From assembly GCF_900100085.1 (NCBI RefSeq), contig NZ_FNEJ01000006.1, positions 202,688 to 266,687 on the forward strand: a stretch of DNA of 64,000 nucleotides. The letters are read 5' to 3'. This DNA comes from Salipiger marinus. GTDB lineage: Bacteria; Pseudomonadota; Alphaproteobacteria; Rhodobacterales; Rhodobacteraceae. Shown here in pieces: positions 8,996 through 18,900 of this stretch. Numbering within the stretch: position 1 is the stretch's first letter; each line of letters opens with the position of its first letter. The notes below the pieces were generated by a model that saw nothing but the letters and a program-made list of their open reading frames with translations, ran no database searches and had not been told where the DNA came from. The position numbers and the translations under genes are program-made.

Positions 8996-9182
8996 GATCG
9001 CTCTCCTTGTCTCTCGTGATTGCAAGAACACGGGCGCTGCATCCGGTCAGCGCCACGTCGAGTGCCGCGTTATCCTGCGCCAGAGCGGCGCCGGCCTGCC
9101 TTTCCCGGTGCAGGAGCAGGCCAAGGCCGGCCACCGCACTCAGGGCCGCGCACAGCGCCGCTGCGAGGATGTTGCGAATCAT
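8934..9182 (-). CDS. Inner-membrane spanin (Rz-like)
   Basis: An 82-residue protein with one N-terminal membrane anchor (ILAAALCAALSAVAGLGLLL) followed by a short helical periplasmic region (RERQAGAALAQDNAALDVAL). The ATG overlaps the endolysin stop by ATGA. Its 3' end overlaps the lipoprotein spanin gene, which identifies the pair. It is shorter than lambda Rz but within the range of small i-spanins. The function is inferred from topology and position, since spanins show little sequence conservation. Confidence 0.7.
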   Translation of the reverse strand: MIRNILAAALCAALSAVAGLGLLLHRERQAGAALAQDNAALDVALTGCSARVLAITRDKESDHAIDQLPDFDLRHVPDHWLR

Positions 9183-9853
9183 GCCACCAGCACCCGGTTC
9201 AGATCCTCTACCTGAACAGAGGCAACGCCGCACATGCCCGGCGACCAGGGCGTGTCCGGCTTGCCCTGCCACCAGCGGAAGCGGTCCGCGAGGCGAGTGT
9301 GGTAACCATGGGTCGCATAGCCCGGGCCGTTGTAGCAACGAGCAAAGCCCCGCCAGTCGTGCCGGCGCAGTTCGTCATCGAGGCCGGCCGCTACGATGAA
9401 GGTGACCATGGCGTCCAGCTGGTGTTCCTCATCCTGCGCGAAGTCCTCGACCATCGCGCGCCCGGTATCGTAGCCGCAGAGCGAGGCGTTGAACCCCATC
9501 ATCTGGGGCAGCCCCCAAGAACAGGACCGGATCGCGGCGCGTTCGTCGATCGCCGCCATGCGCGCAAAGAGCGCGTAGCGCGCATCGGCCGAGACGGGAT
9601 AGGGCCGTTCTCCCCATTTCGGATAGGCCAGCCCCTGCCGCGCGGCTTCGTCCCGCCGCGGGCCCGCGCCAAGCTCCCGCCAGAAGACATGCCGCTCTGG
9701 CAGCATCTTCAGCCGCCCGTCAGGAAAGAAGCCGCTGTTGCTCGCCTCCACGTCGAGCACCGCGTGCAGCTCGTCCTCGCCCACGCCGATTCGATGCCCG
9801 ATGCGCGGCAGATCGATGTCATCCAGCCGACGGGCGGCGCCTTTATAGAACAT
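9179..9853 (-). CDS. Endolysin, N-acetylmuramidase (DUF3380 family)
   Basis: A 224-residue peptidoglycan hydrolase. The start is ATG 9853 in a TGATG overlap with the upstream membrane-protein gene. The catalytic glutamate lies in LDVEASNSGFF near residue 34. Other family features are PERHVFWREL, the conserved SCSWGLPQMMGFN near residue 108, FARCYNGPGY near 175 and YHTRLADRF. There is no signal peptide, so export to the wall would need a holin, and candidates sit just upstream. It would cleave the glycan backbone at host lysis. Confidence 0.9.
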   Translation of the reverse strand: MFYKGAARRLDDIDLPRIGHRIGVGEDELHAVLDVEASNSGFFPDGRLKMLPERHVFWRELGAGPRRDEAARQGLAYPKWGERPYPVSADARYALFARMAAIDERAAIRSCSWGLPQMMGFNASLCGYDTGRAMVEDFAQDEEHQLDAMVTFIVAAGLDDELRRHDWRGFARCYNGPGYATHGYHTRLADRFRWWQGKPDTPWSPGMCGVASVQVEDLNRVLVA

Positions 9854-10248
9854 CACTTCGGTCTCCTCAGGATGGAGTAGAGCCGGAACGGCTCGGGATA
9901 GGTCACACAGGTGAACAGGTTGTAGGCGGGCCGGTCATCTTCGGGGATCGCCAGAAGGCGCGCCCGCAGGATCAGCAGCAGGCCGATGATCAGGCAGAGC
10001 TCGAAGCCCATGTTGATGTTGAGGCCACCCAGCAGATCGCGGACGAACGGCCATTCGTCACCCGTGACGACGCGGCCAAAGGACCAGTAGACGGATCGGC
10101 CAATGGCGCCGAACGCGACGAAGAAGAAGCCCCAGGCCAGATGCGCCGCCGGCGGCGTCATCGAGGCGAGCAGGTTCGGGATATATGCCCGTGCAGCCCA
10201 GAGGCCGATCAGCAGGGTGGCGAGTGCCGTGGCGTGGTGCATGGCCAT
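9853..10248 (-). CDS. Three-helix membrane protein, holin candidate
   Basis: A 131-residue protein with three hydrophobic segments (about residues 7-28, 37-57 and 78-98) and a short polar C-terminus ending SILRRPK. It lies directly upstream of the endolysin with a TGATG overlap and downstream of two small helical proteins, which is where a podovirus keeps its holin. No specific holin family was recognised, so the call rests on topology and position. Confidence 0.55.
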   Translation of the reverse strand: MAMHHATALATLLIGLWAARAYIPNLLASMTPPAAHLAWGFFFVAFGAIGRSVYWSFGRVVTGDEWPFVRDLLGGLNINMGFELCLIIGLLLILRARLLAIPEDDRPAYNLFTCVTYPEPFRLYSILRRPK

Positions 10249-10433
10249 TAGTGTCTCTCCTTCGGACGTCGGGTGATCTCGTCGAGCGCGTTGGAGATTT
10301 CCCGCTCGAGGCTTTCACGCTTGAGCCGCAGCTCCGCGAGCTGGCGCTCCTGTGCGGCGATGCCGGCCGCAGCGCGGCGGATACGCTCGTCTTCTTCAGG
10401 GTGGGGTGGTCTGCGGAAGGGCCAGATGTTCAT
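10248..10433 (-). CDS. Small charged coiled-coil protein in the lysis cassette
   Basis: A 61-residue protein that is almost entirely a predicted amphipathic helix (EERIRRAAAG-like, AQERQLAELRLKRESLEREI). The start overlaps the upstream stop by ATGA and the stop overlaps the next start. It has no membrane segment. Function is unknown. A regulator of holin timing or a lysis-cassette scaffold is possible but only inferred from the neighbours. Confidence 0.55.
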   Translation of the reverse strand: MNIWPFRRPPHPEEDERIRRAAAGIAAQERQLAELRLKRESLEREISNALDEITRRPKERH

Positions 10434-10672
10434 CCTGCTGCTCCCTTCTGGATCGCGGCGGAGATGCGTTCGAGCTGGGCCAGCGTCTGCACCTCGCGCT
10501 GGATCGAGCTTTCAAGGTTCTGCTGGGACTGTTCGATCAGCCGGTCTGTCAGCCGGTCGATGCGTTCCTGACGCTGGGCGTTGTCCTTCAGCAGCCGCTG
10601 ACGGTCATAGACCATCGCGGCCAGCATCAGGCCAATCGTCCCGAACCTCTCTACCCACCACTCCGGATCCAT
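10430..10672 (-). CDS. Small membrane-anchored coiled-coil protein
   Basis: An 80-residue protein with one N-terminal hydrophobic stretch (FGTIGLMLAAMVYD) followed by a long helical region rich in Arg, Gln and Glu. Start and stop overlap both neighbours. The topology resembles small lysis-cassette proteins such as holin partners. No family was recognised. Confidence 0.55.
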   Translation of the reverse strand: MDPEWWVERFGTIGLMLAAMVYDRQRLLKDNAQRQERIDRLTDRLIEQSQQNLESSIQREVQTLAQLERISAAIQKGAAG

Positions 10673-10962
10673 TACATCAACCCGAACCCTGCCCTTACCT
10701 CCGCCACCAGCGCGTCGGCCTCGGCCTGGTCGAGCCAGGGCGCGAGGTCATCGCGGGTGAGGGTGACGGGGGTGCCGTTCTTGACGACAGCCACGCGCCC
10801 CCCGTCGAGGTAGATCCAGATCTCCTCGGCATTCCTGTCGCGCGGGCGGTAGACGCGGACCCGATCCACATCGTCCGGATCCAGCTGCACGAGGAAATCC
10901 CGGACGGAATAATCCGCCCAGGGCAGGAAGTCGAAGGTGCAGAAATCAGCAAGCGTTTTCAT
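10672..10962 (-). CDS. Hypothetical phage protein after the tailspike
   Basis: A 96-residue acidic protein started at the ATG that opens MKTLADFCTF. A longer upstream extension would run into the tailspike gene. It contains a beta-rich stretch (DRVRVYRPRD, EEIWIYLDGGRVAVV). It sits between the tailspike and the lysis cassette, separated from the tailspike stop by 10 bases. It could be a tailspike chaperone or cap, but nothing in the sequence settles this. Confidence 0.5.
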   Translation of the reverse strand: MKTLADFCTFDFLPWADYSVRDFLVQLDPDDVDRVRVYRPRDRNAEEIWIYLDGGRVAVVKNGTPVTLTRDDLAPWLDQAEADALVAEVRAGFGLM

Positions 10963-10972
10963 GGGATCATCC

Positions 10973-12838
10973 TCAGAGGTAGCGTTCCATATGGACTTTG
11001 AGCGTCCTGCCCCGCCACGCGGCGAGATCAGCCGCAGAGTGGACCTGCAGGACGCCACCAGTCGTTCGGACTTCGAGCGGCTGCGTATAGGTGTCGGTGT
11101 CACGAAGCTCGTCAATCAGCCCCCCACCGAAGGTGCCAAAGTCGTTGAGACTGCCAGAGCGATACCGCGCGCTGATCACCGTTGAGAGGATGAGCTGCAC
11201 GTAGACCCGCGAGCGGTTGACCTGCACGGGGTTGCCGTCCGCATCCCGCACCGTCGTCCAGACCGAACTATCGGTCGCATCAAGCGTCACCGTGGCCGCG
11301 CTTTCGACCTTGGCGCCCACGGCGAGGCGCGGGCCTTTGAGGGCGCCCTGTGTGGTTTCGATATCCCCCGAGGCCTGCAGCGCGCCGAAGGTCATGGGCC
11401 GGCGCGATCGGTCCAGACCGGTGAATTTGCGATCGTCGAACTGCCGCCCATTGTTGCGGTGGCTCAGCTCTTCCGTCTTGAACTGATGCGTCGGCCCGGC
11501 CTCTTCATAGCAGACGGTCGGAAGGGTTGTGACCGTGGCCCCCACCACGCTCTCAGAGGCATTGTGAGAGACGGTCACCTCGGACGAGGATGTGAACCCG
11601 GTGATCCACGTCTTCAGGGTGGCGCCACCGGTCCCAGCCCCGGCAATGTCCACGGGCTGACCCTCCGCCATCCACTCGCCGAACTGGGTTTCGCCGTCGA
11701 GGGTCAGCACGTTGCTTCCGGCGGTCATGATGCCGCTGGTCGTGGTCTTTCCTTCATACCCCTGCTCGAAGTCGATATCCTTGATCCGACTGCCGTAGAT
11801 GCCGCCGCCGTTGTTCCGGAACACCGCGATCTTCTGGCCATTGCCCTTCACGCGCGTGATCTGGCTGTCATACATGCCCATGCGGTTGACGATCAGGTAG
11901 GATTTGGCGGTGCTGCCAAATATGAGATCCATATTGGTCCGGGCCTGGCTGGCCGTCGCCGTGGAGTCGGGGCGCGCTCCATTGTCGTAAAGCCGGTCGC
12001 AGTCCAGCGCCTTCATGTCCTCATGGGTGTTGTTCTCGGACCATGAGGTGCAATTGCGCTGGAAAAGGCAGACGGCGCTCTTCAGTCCGGAATGCCGCCA
12101 CCGATAAAATCTCAGCCCCTTGGTGTTCCCGCCCCCGATGTCGTCCCAGAGGATGCAGCCGAGAGGGTCAATGAGGCTGTCTGCGGCATGGAAGAACCCG
12201 CCGTCGATGATCGGTGTCTTCCAGCCTGCATTGTTGCCAAGCTGATAAATCCGCAGCGCCCATTTGCCGGTGCCTTCCGTGAACAGGAAGTTCGCGCCCC
12301 GAAAGTCGAAGTAGCTGTCCCGCCCGGACTTCGGCACGTCATAGGAGTAGCAGGCTGGCGCATCGTCAATCACCGGGTCGCCCGGATCGCCCAGCCTGTA
12401 GAACCCGCCCGCTTTTGCGTGCCCGCCCCCGCGACGCGCATTGGCCTTCAGGAACTGGCGGAAGGCCAGGGTCGATGGCAGCACACCATCAGGATCTGCC
12501 CCGAACGAATCGAGGTAGAGGACACCGCCCAATGGCAGCACCTTCAGCCGCTGTTGTGCGGCATTCACAAAATCATAGTCCGTATCCGTGGAGGCCTTAG
12601 CCTCGAACCGAAAATCCCCCGAGTAGATAACTTCTCCTGGCTTCCAGCTCTCGCCGGAAGCCAGGAGATAGGAAACCGCGTTGAAGGGCTTTCGCGCCAA
12701 GGCGAAGCCTCCCAAGGTTTCACCATCGAAAACCCGCAGCTCCTTGGTATCCACGTCAACTTGCACCTCCGAAAACGCGCCGACGCTGTTGTCGAGCATT
12801 GCCGATGTGCCGCGCCGCAGCTGCAATTCCTGAGCCAT
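10973..12838 (-). CDS. Tailspike / receptor-binding protein
   Basis: A 621-residue protein. The N-terminus (MAQELQLRRGTSAM, ELRVFDGETLGGFAL) is the short adaptor repeat seen in many phage tail fibres. From about residue 105 (LYLDSFGADPDGVLPSTLAFRQFL) it has the start signature of right-handed beta-helix tailspikes of the pectate-lyase fold. The middle is glycine- and asparagine-rich with repeated beta strands. The C-terminus (AAWRGRTLKVHMERYL) may be the trimerisation or host-binding end. It would bind, and may cleave, a surface polysaccharide. The next upstream gene supplies the likely tail-attachment domain. Confidence 0.75.
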   Translation of the reverse strand: MAQELQLRRGTSAMLDNSVGAFSEVQVDVDTKELRVFDGETLGGFALARKPFNAVSYLLASGESWKPGEVIYSGDFRFEAKASTDTDYDFVNAAQQRLKVLPLGGVLYLDSFGADPDGVLPSTLAFRQFLKANARRGGGHAKAGGFYRLGDPGDPVIDDAPACYSYDVPKSGRDSYFDFRGANFLFTEGTGKWALRIYQLGNNAGWKTPIIDGGFFHAADSLIDPLGCILWDDIGGGNTKGLRFYRWRHSGLKSAVCLFQRNCTSWSENNTHEDMKALDCDRLYDNGARPDSTATASQARTNMDLIFGSTAKSYLIVNRMGMYDSQITRVKGNGQKIAVFRNNGGGIYGSRIKDIDFEQGYEGKTTTSGIMTAGSNVLTLDGETQFGEWMAEGQPVDIAGAGTGGATLKTWITGFTSSSEVTVSHNASESVVGATVTTLPTVCYEEAGPTHQFKTEELSHRNNGRQFDDRKFTGLDRSRRPMTFGALQASGDIETTQGALKGPRLAVGAKVESAATVTLDATDSSVWTTVRDADGNPVQVNRSRVYVQLILSTVISARYRSGSLNDFGTFGGGLIDELRDTDTYTQPLEVRTTGGVLQVHSAADLAAWRGRTLKVHMERYL

Positions 12839-12852
12839 GTCCTGTCTCCTGC

Positions 12853-13455
12853 CTAAGCGTCTTCGTTCGACCAGCCGAGGTCATAGGTTGCCGTGATGAC
12901 GGGGTCGTTCGCCCAGCCCAGATCCATCGGGAATGACATGGGACGGCTGGCAATCAGGGACGCGACCGCCTGCAGGTGCGGCCCCTCGATCACCTCATAG
13001 CCGTCGTCCGACCAGGCGAAGATCTTGCCACCGCGTTCCTCGGGAGGACGTGTCACAGGCCGAAGCGGTCCATGATCCGGGGGCGTGCGCAGGGCGCTGT
13101 CGAGCTCGCGGCGGGTGTCCTGCGTCGCCTGCGTCGTGCGATCCAGCTGCCGCTGCAGCCCACGCTCGCGCGCGTTCTCGCCCCTGTAGCCCTGTTCGAT
13201 CCGGGTGCTGCGCTGGATTGCCAGCTTGGCGCCCGCGTGCAGGCCGGCGACAGTGGCATCAAGCGTCAGCGCCCCCGACATCTCCGCAGCAGCGGGGCTG
13301 AGCGAAAACTGCGACTGGCTGAGAACGGTTCGGCCGGTCAGGGAAACCACCGTCACCCGCAGCTCGTCAGCGCCGCCATAGGGATGCGGCACGATGTAAG
13401 GGCCCTGCCCGGCAATGATCTGCACCGGAGCCGGTGTCAGCTCGTCCACGCTCAT
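12853..13455 (-). CDS. Tail fibre adaptor protein (T7 gp17 N-terminal-like)
   Basis: A 200-residue protein. The N-terminal half (PHPYGGADELRVTVVS, LTLDATVAGLHAGAKLAIQRSTRIEQGYR) resembles the tail-attachment domain of T7-type fibres, in which a short region sets how the fibre docks on the tail. A coiled coil follows (RERGLQRQLDRTTQATQDTR). It starts at an ATGA overlap with the ejection-protein gene and is followed by the tailspike gene, so fibre attachment and receptor binding appear to be split between two proteins. Confidence 0.65.
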   Translation of the reverse strand: MSVDELTPAPVQIIAGQGPYIVPHPYGGADELRVTVVSLTGRTVLSQSQFSLSPAAAEMSGALTLDATVAGLHAGAKLAIQRSTRIEQGYRGENARERGLQRQLDRTTQATQDTRRELDSALRTPPDHGPLRPVTRPPEERGGKIFAWSDDGYEVIEGPHLQAVASLIASRPMSFPMDLGWANDPVITATYDLGWSNEDA

Positions 13456-15941
13456 CTCTGTCCTCCGAGTGCATTGCCAAGATCAGGCGCGCGCGACGGC
13501 AGCGCCGCGCCACGGTCCCACCAGCCGCGCGTCCCGTAATCGCGCTCGCGCTTGCGCATCTGCCGCCGCCAGAGATCTTCCGCCTCGGGATCCAGAAAGG
13601 ACTGCAGCTGATCGGCCACCATCCGGTCGAAGGCGACGCGCTGATACCAGAGCGACGACAGGACGGGCGTGTTGTAGCGGATGAAATTCGACACATCCCG
13701 GCCAACGAAGGTGCTTTCACCCTCGGCTGCCCGCGTGGCGTTGGACAGCGGCACATTCAAGGCGTCGCCTGCAAAGGACACCACCGGCCCGGCGATGGTT
13801 TCGGCCAGTCCGCCGCCGAAACGGTTGGTCTCCGCCGCGAAGAAATCGCCGAAGATGCCAAGGCCACCGCCCTGCAGCACCGCGCCGCCCCAGAATTTGG
13901 CATCGTCCATTGGGCGCGGATCGTTCCCCTTGGCGAGCTCCTTCAGCTGCAGGGCAAGCGCGCCGAGAACGATGAGCCCCGCGCTCATCTGCGCGGCATA
14001 GACGGCGCGATCGGAGCCCGTGGGCATGGCCAGCCAACGCCGGTACTGGCCCATGGTCAGCGACAGCGCGAAGCCTTTGAACATGGTCGAACTGCGCAGC
14101 AGCTCGCCCGCGATCGTGCCGGGCCGCGTGTCGCCAACGGTCAGCGCCCTGCCTTCGATCCGCAGGTTGGGCACCGCATATTCAAGCTGTTCTTCGATCG
14201 CCATCTGCAGGCGCAGCGCCAGCCCCTCCGCCTCCATGGGTGGCAGGGCTGTCTGATGCTCGCGCCAGTGAAAGGGGGTCAGGAAGGTGACACCATCCGG
14301 CGTGCGGAACATCGCATCAGGAGCGCGCAGGTTGTCCCAATCCTGAGGCGTGATGCCGCGCGCCTCAAAGATCTTCCGCAGCGGTTCGTCGATCTGGTCA
14401 AAGCTGCGCCCGGCATTGTCCGCCAGAAACCCCGCAAACTCCATCTGGAAGGCGGTGCGGTGCATGTCTGTCCAGAAGCTCAGACCAGAGGCGCGGATCG
14501 TGAAGCTGGTCAGGCGGTTGGTGAGCTCTGACGACATCTGCTCGGACAGGAAGCGGGCGGCAGCGCTGCCGGTATCCGCCAAGGTGTCAGCGACATAGCC
14601 CATGCGCGCTGCGGTCTCGCGCGTCGCGTTGCTGGCCGCCAGCTGAGCAGACCGCGCGAGCACGTTCCGAGGCTGCAAGCCCGACACCTTTGCCGCCATG
14701 GAGATGGTGGCAAGATCCGTGGGCGAAGACAAGATTGCCGCCCCCAGCTTCGCCGATGTCAGGACACTGCGGGTGCTTGCAAAGAAGCGGGCCCAGCCCT
14801 CCTGTTCGGTCTGGTTCACGGACCCGTCGATATGGGCCAGCATCGTGCGAGCCAGCGCCGCCTTCTTGCGCACCGCCTTTTCGGCGCTGACATTTCCCGC
14901 AACCCGTTTCGTGGCCACCTGTGACGCGAATTCCAGACCCATGCGCGGATTGGGGCCAAGGACGCGCATCTGGGCAATGTCGCGCGCCAGACCGTGCAAC
15001 CCGCCCACCATGGAGGAAAAGGGATCAGAGGCCCCGAAGCGGGCGTTGTAGTCCATCCATGTGTCGCCATCGAGGAAGTGCAGAACCCGGTGTTCGGCAT
15101 GCCGGTTGTAAAGCGCCTTGCCGCCGGGGGTCATGCGGGGATCGCGGCGGTTCGAGCCCTGGGTCAGGATGCCCTCGCGGATCTCGGCCAGAAACTCCAT
15201 CGCGCGAGCCCGGTTCGGCATCGCGCCGCGCTCGGACGCAAAGGGCTTGCCGGTGCGCAGATCGGTGATGCGCGACCAGTCCAGCCGGTCGAAAACAAAC
15301 TGCTCCCATTCGCCCGGCGCCGCCTTGCGGATGGCAGCCGCATCATGGGAATGACTGACACCAAAATTGTCGAGCTTGCCGATGTCGCCCCCATAGGCGT
15401 TGAACAGCTGGCGCAGGCGTTCCTGCTGCTTGCCCACGGCGTCGGCCAGCGCCTTGGCCACCAGATCGCCGCTGTCCTGCCCGTGCAACTCGCGCAGCAC
15501 ATTGCGCAGCCGCGCCTTGTTCCGGCTGACACCCAGCAGGTTCCGCCCGGTCGATTTCAGCACGTCGCGGATGCCATGGTTCACCGAACGCACCAGCGCC
15601 CGGCGGACGCTTTCCACGCTCTCCCCCCGGAAACCGCTGTTTTCGGAATGCTCGATAAGGTCGCGCAGGGCCAGCGCCGGATCCGGGGCGTCGCTGATCA
15701 GGGTATGAAGACGGCGCATGCCCTGCAGCTGGTTGATGACGGCGTGTCGGCGCGACCGCGCCTGCTTTCTGGTTGCCTCTTTCAGATCGGCAAGCGCGGC
15801 CGCTTCAGCCTGATGGGGCGGCATGACGGTTTCATACCGGGCCATCAGCTGATCGAATTCCCGCGCCGCCTCGGTCGCGCGGGTGCTGTCCAGTTCACCG
15901 CCCTGCACGGCGCGATCGAGACAATCATGAATATTGGCCAT
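13452..15941 (-). CDS. Large internal virion / DNA-ejection protein (gp16-like partner)
   Basis: An 829-residue, mostly alpha-helical protein with no signal peptide. It occupies the position of the T7 gp16 ejection protein and is coupled to the upstream 1,243-residue gene by TGATG. It contains several Ala/Leu-rich helices that could insert in a membrane (for example SAGLIVLGALALQLKEL near residue 660 and GIFGDFFAAE). No enzyme motif was found. I infer that the gp16 function is divided between this protein and the upstream muramidase-bearing one. Both would be carried in the capsid and enter the host with the DNA. Confidence 0.65.
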   Translation of the reverse strand: MANIHDCLDRAVQGGELDSTRATEAAREFDQLMARYETVMPPHQAEAAALADLKEATRKQARSRRHAVINQLQGMRRLHTLISDAPDPALALRDLIEHSENSGFRGESVESVRRALVRSVNHGIRDVLKSTGRNLLGVSRNKARLRNVLRELHGQDSGDLVAKALADAVGKQQERLRQLFNAYGGDIGKLDNFGVSHSHDAAAIRKAAPGEWEQFVFDRLDWSRITDLRTGKPFASERGAMPNRARAMEFLAEIREGILTQGSNRRDPRMTPGGKALYNRHAEHRVLHFLDGDTWMDYNARFGASDPFSSMVGGLHGLARDIAQMRVLGPNPRMGLEFASQVATKRVAGNVSAEKAVRKKAALARTMLAHIDGSVNQTEQEGWARFFASTRSVLTSAKLGAAILSSPTDLATISMAAKVSGLQPRNVLARSAQLAASNATRETAARMGYVADTLADTGSAAARFLSEQMSSELTNRLTSFTIRASGLSFWTDMHRTAFQMEFAGFLADNAGRSFDQIDEPLRKIFEARGITPQDWDNLRAPDAMFRTPDGVTFLTPFHWREHQTALPPMEAEGLALRLQMAIEEQLEYAVPNLRIEGRALTVGDTRPGTIAGELLRSSTMFKGFALSLTMGQYRRWLAMPTGSDRAVYAAQMSAGLIVLGALALQLKELAKGNDPRPMDDAKFWGGAVLQGGGLGIFGDFFAAETNRFGGGLAETIAGPVVSFAGDALNVPLSNATRAAEGESTFVGRDVSNFIRYNTPVLSSLWYQRVAFDRMVADQLQSFLDPEAEDLWRRQMRKRERDYGTRGWWDRGAALPSRAPDLGNALGGQR

Positions 15942-18900
15942 CAGGCTTTTCCTTTCACACCGCAGAGGTCGACAACGGTTGCCAGCGCATCGTCCTGGTC
16001 GATGTCATCGAGCATTTCGCGCACGCTGAGACGGATGCCGCTTTCCAGTTCGAATTCTTCGGCAGCAAAGGCCTGAAGCTCCTGCAGGGCCTTGTCATCG
16101 AGATCTGCCGCATCTACGTTTGATCCGGAGGTATCCCCCATGACATCACCCGTATTCACTGACTGGGACGGTCGCCCTGCGGTGCTGTTCTCGGCTTCGC
16201 GAAAAGAGGCGCTGGCGCTTCTCAAGCCGGGCGGCGACTGGGTGCCGGTCGATGCAGCTGACGTGTCCCATACTGCGCGGGTGCTCGACTCTGCCGAGAC
16301 GCTGAAGTCCTGGTTCGCAAGCACCTTCGGGGAGTTCGAGGTGCCCACCAGCTTCGCAAACGAGGCATCGTCGCGGGACAGCGCCGCGGAATAAAGATCA
16401 CGCATCTGCTGCATCAGCGCCTCGCTCTCTTCAGCGTCGCCAGAGCTCCTATATCTTTCGTAGAGTGCGTGCCCTGTCGCGTTCTTGGCCTCCAGCATCG
16501 CCGGTGACCAGATCTGCACCTCGGCCACCACTCCGTTCGGGGTTTGAACCAGCACCTTCCGATCAAAGTAACCGTCATTGGTCACCGACCAGCCTTCGTC
16601 CAGAACACCAGCGGCAGCGGCAAGCCGAGCCACGAGGCGATCTGCGTCCTCGGCGGTATTCACAAGGAAGCCGCCGCGCGCGACGTCGGTCATTTCCTGC
16701 GCGGTCTCATATGCCTTGCGCTGCATCTTCTCCAAGGCGGTAGCCTTCACCTTCAGCCCAGGCGTCTTGAAGGTGATGCCAAGATCATCCGCCACGCGCA
16801 CGCCCAGATCCTCAAGAAACGACTGCGCCGCCGGCGCGAGTTCGTAAAGCTGATCCACCGTCTCGAAGGGCTGCGATGCCTTCAGATCGGCCAGAGCCTG
16901 CCGGGGGTTCTCGACTTCCTGAAGCGTCCGGGGCGGCGTCATGTCCGCCGCATCGCGGAGCTGCTGCGCCCCGATCGCGTCTGCGGCTTCCACCTCCGGG
17001 CTGGCAGCCCCCGCCGCGAAGGCATCCTCGGGGATGTCGTCCAGCCGGATTTCGGGCTCCGGCGCGGGGGGCACAGCGGCGCGGCCGATTTCGGTCAGAT
17101 CACCAAAGGCGGCCTTGTCGATCGCTTTCAGCGCATCGAGCGGGCCCGGTGCATCAAAAAGCGCCGCCTCCGCCCCGCCGATCTTTTGGGCCTCGGCGGC
17201 ATAGCGTTTCAGAAACTCGGCGATGGTTTCGGCCCGGGCCGCGCGGCCGTTCGGGGCAAACTTGCGGATCAGGGCCACGGTCAGCGGCGCGGTGTTCCCC
17301 TCCAGCAGATCGACCTGCGCCAGCATATCATCCAGCACGCTGGCGAGCTTGCCGCCTTCCCGGGCAGCAACCTCGCGCGCAAGGGCAATCGTGCGCATCG
17401 CGTCCAGGACAAACGGCGTGATGTCCATCTCGGCCCGGATCCGGCCTTCGGCGACGGCCTGACGCAACGCCGCCCATTCCGGCGCCGCCTGCGCGAGCGC
17501 GTCCAGCAGGGACTTCAGCTCGCCCGCCTCGGTTTCCGCATAGCGCGCGACGATGTCCGGCGCGTCATAGGCGCGGGCGAACAGGGCATCCCGGATCCGG
17601 CGCAGGCCTTCGGCGTTGATTTTGCCAGTGGCATCGACCAGCCCCGAACGCTCTGCCTGCGGCATGCTGTCGAGAACCCGGCGCGTGAAGGGCGCATTGG
17701 CGGGTGTGTTAAGCCCCTGCGTCGGATCATAAAGGGCGACGGTTTCCGAGTTGATCCCGCGCGCGTCCATCGCCGCCCGTTCGGTAGCGCTCATGCGCGC
17801 GATCTGCGAGGTGTTGGCGGCACGGACGAAGCCCTGCCGCTGGGTGCCGTCCAGATCCGATGTGCGGCGACCGATCAGGACGGGCCGCTGCATCCCCTCC
17901 GGGATCTCGAAGCCGGCGGCAATGATCTGCTGGCGATAGGCGTCGGCGCGGTCGGGATGCAGATTATAGGCGCGGTCGATCGCGGCGACCCTGCCATTGC
18001 CGCTTTCCACCATGCTGTCGGGGCCCACGATCGGTGCGCCCCGGTCAGCCTCTGGCGACGGCATGAGCCGGGCCGGATCAAGCCCTGCGGCGATGGCGCT
18101 GATCTGTTCATCGCTCGAGGCCCGGCTGCGGTCCCGCGGCTGCAGGTCGCCGCTGGCGCGCTGCAGGCTGGCGAGATCCACAACCTGATATTCCACATCG
18201 ATGCGGAACCCGTCGCCCGCCGAAACCTGCCCCGTGGCGGTGTAGCCGCGCCGCGTGGAATAGCCGGAAAAGCTGGAGCTGCCGGCGTCCGCGCTCGCCC
18301 CGCCGCGTTGGCGTGCGCTGGCCTGCACACCATTAACCTTTCCGGGTTTGAAGCCTTCATGCCGCTCCATCGCATCCAGCATGACCTGACGTTGTGCCGG
18401 GGTCAGTGACGCGGTGTGGGTGTCTGCCGATACCCCCACGGCACGGGCGACGACGCTGATATAGGCACCCGTATTGTTTTCAGATGGAGGAGCATACCGG
18501 TTGATCGCATCCGCAATCGACAGGTTGCGATAGGCTCCGCTTTCAAACAGCAGCGCAGCCTTTGCGGCCCGCCCTGCCTCATATGTCGGGAACACGGCAA
18601 ACCGGCCATCCGTCCCTATCGCCCCATGCCTACGAGCGAAATCGCCATACTCGATATTGCCGGGGTTATGGTTGCGCCAGTTGCGGGCACCTTCGCGACG
18701 CTGAGCGGTGCCATCTGCCGATTGCACCACGGTGAAGCCCCGTCCGGCTTCGATGACGCGGTCAAAGGCTGGCAGCTCCGCATCGGCAGCTTCCATGCCG
18801 GGCGCATCGCGGCCAAGGATCCCGCCCATGGTTCCTGCAGACGACGGCTCAGGCGGCACGGCATCCCCGCGCATCTGCCGCCCTGCCCGCGCCACATCGT

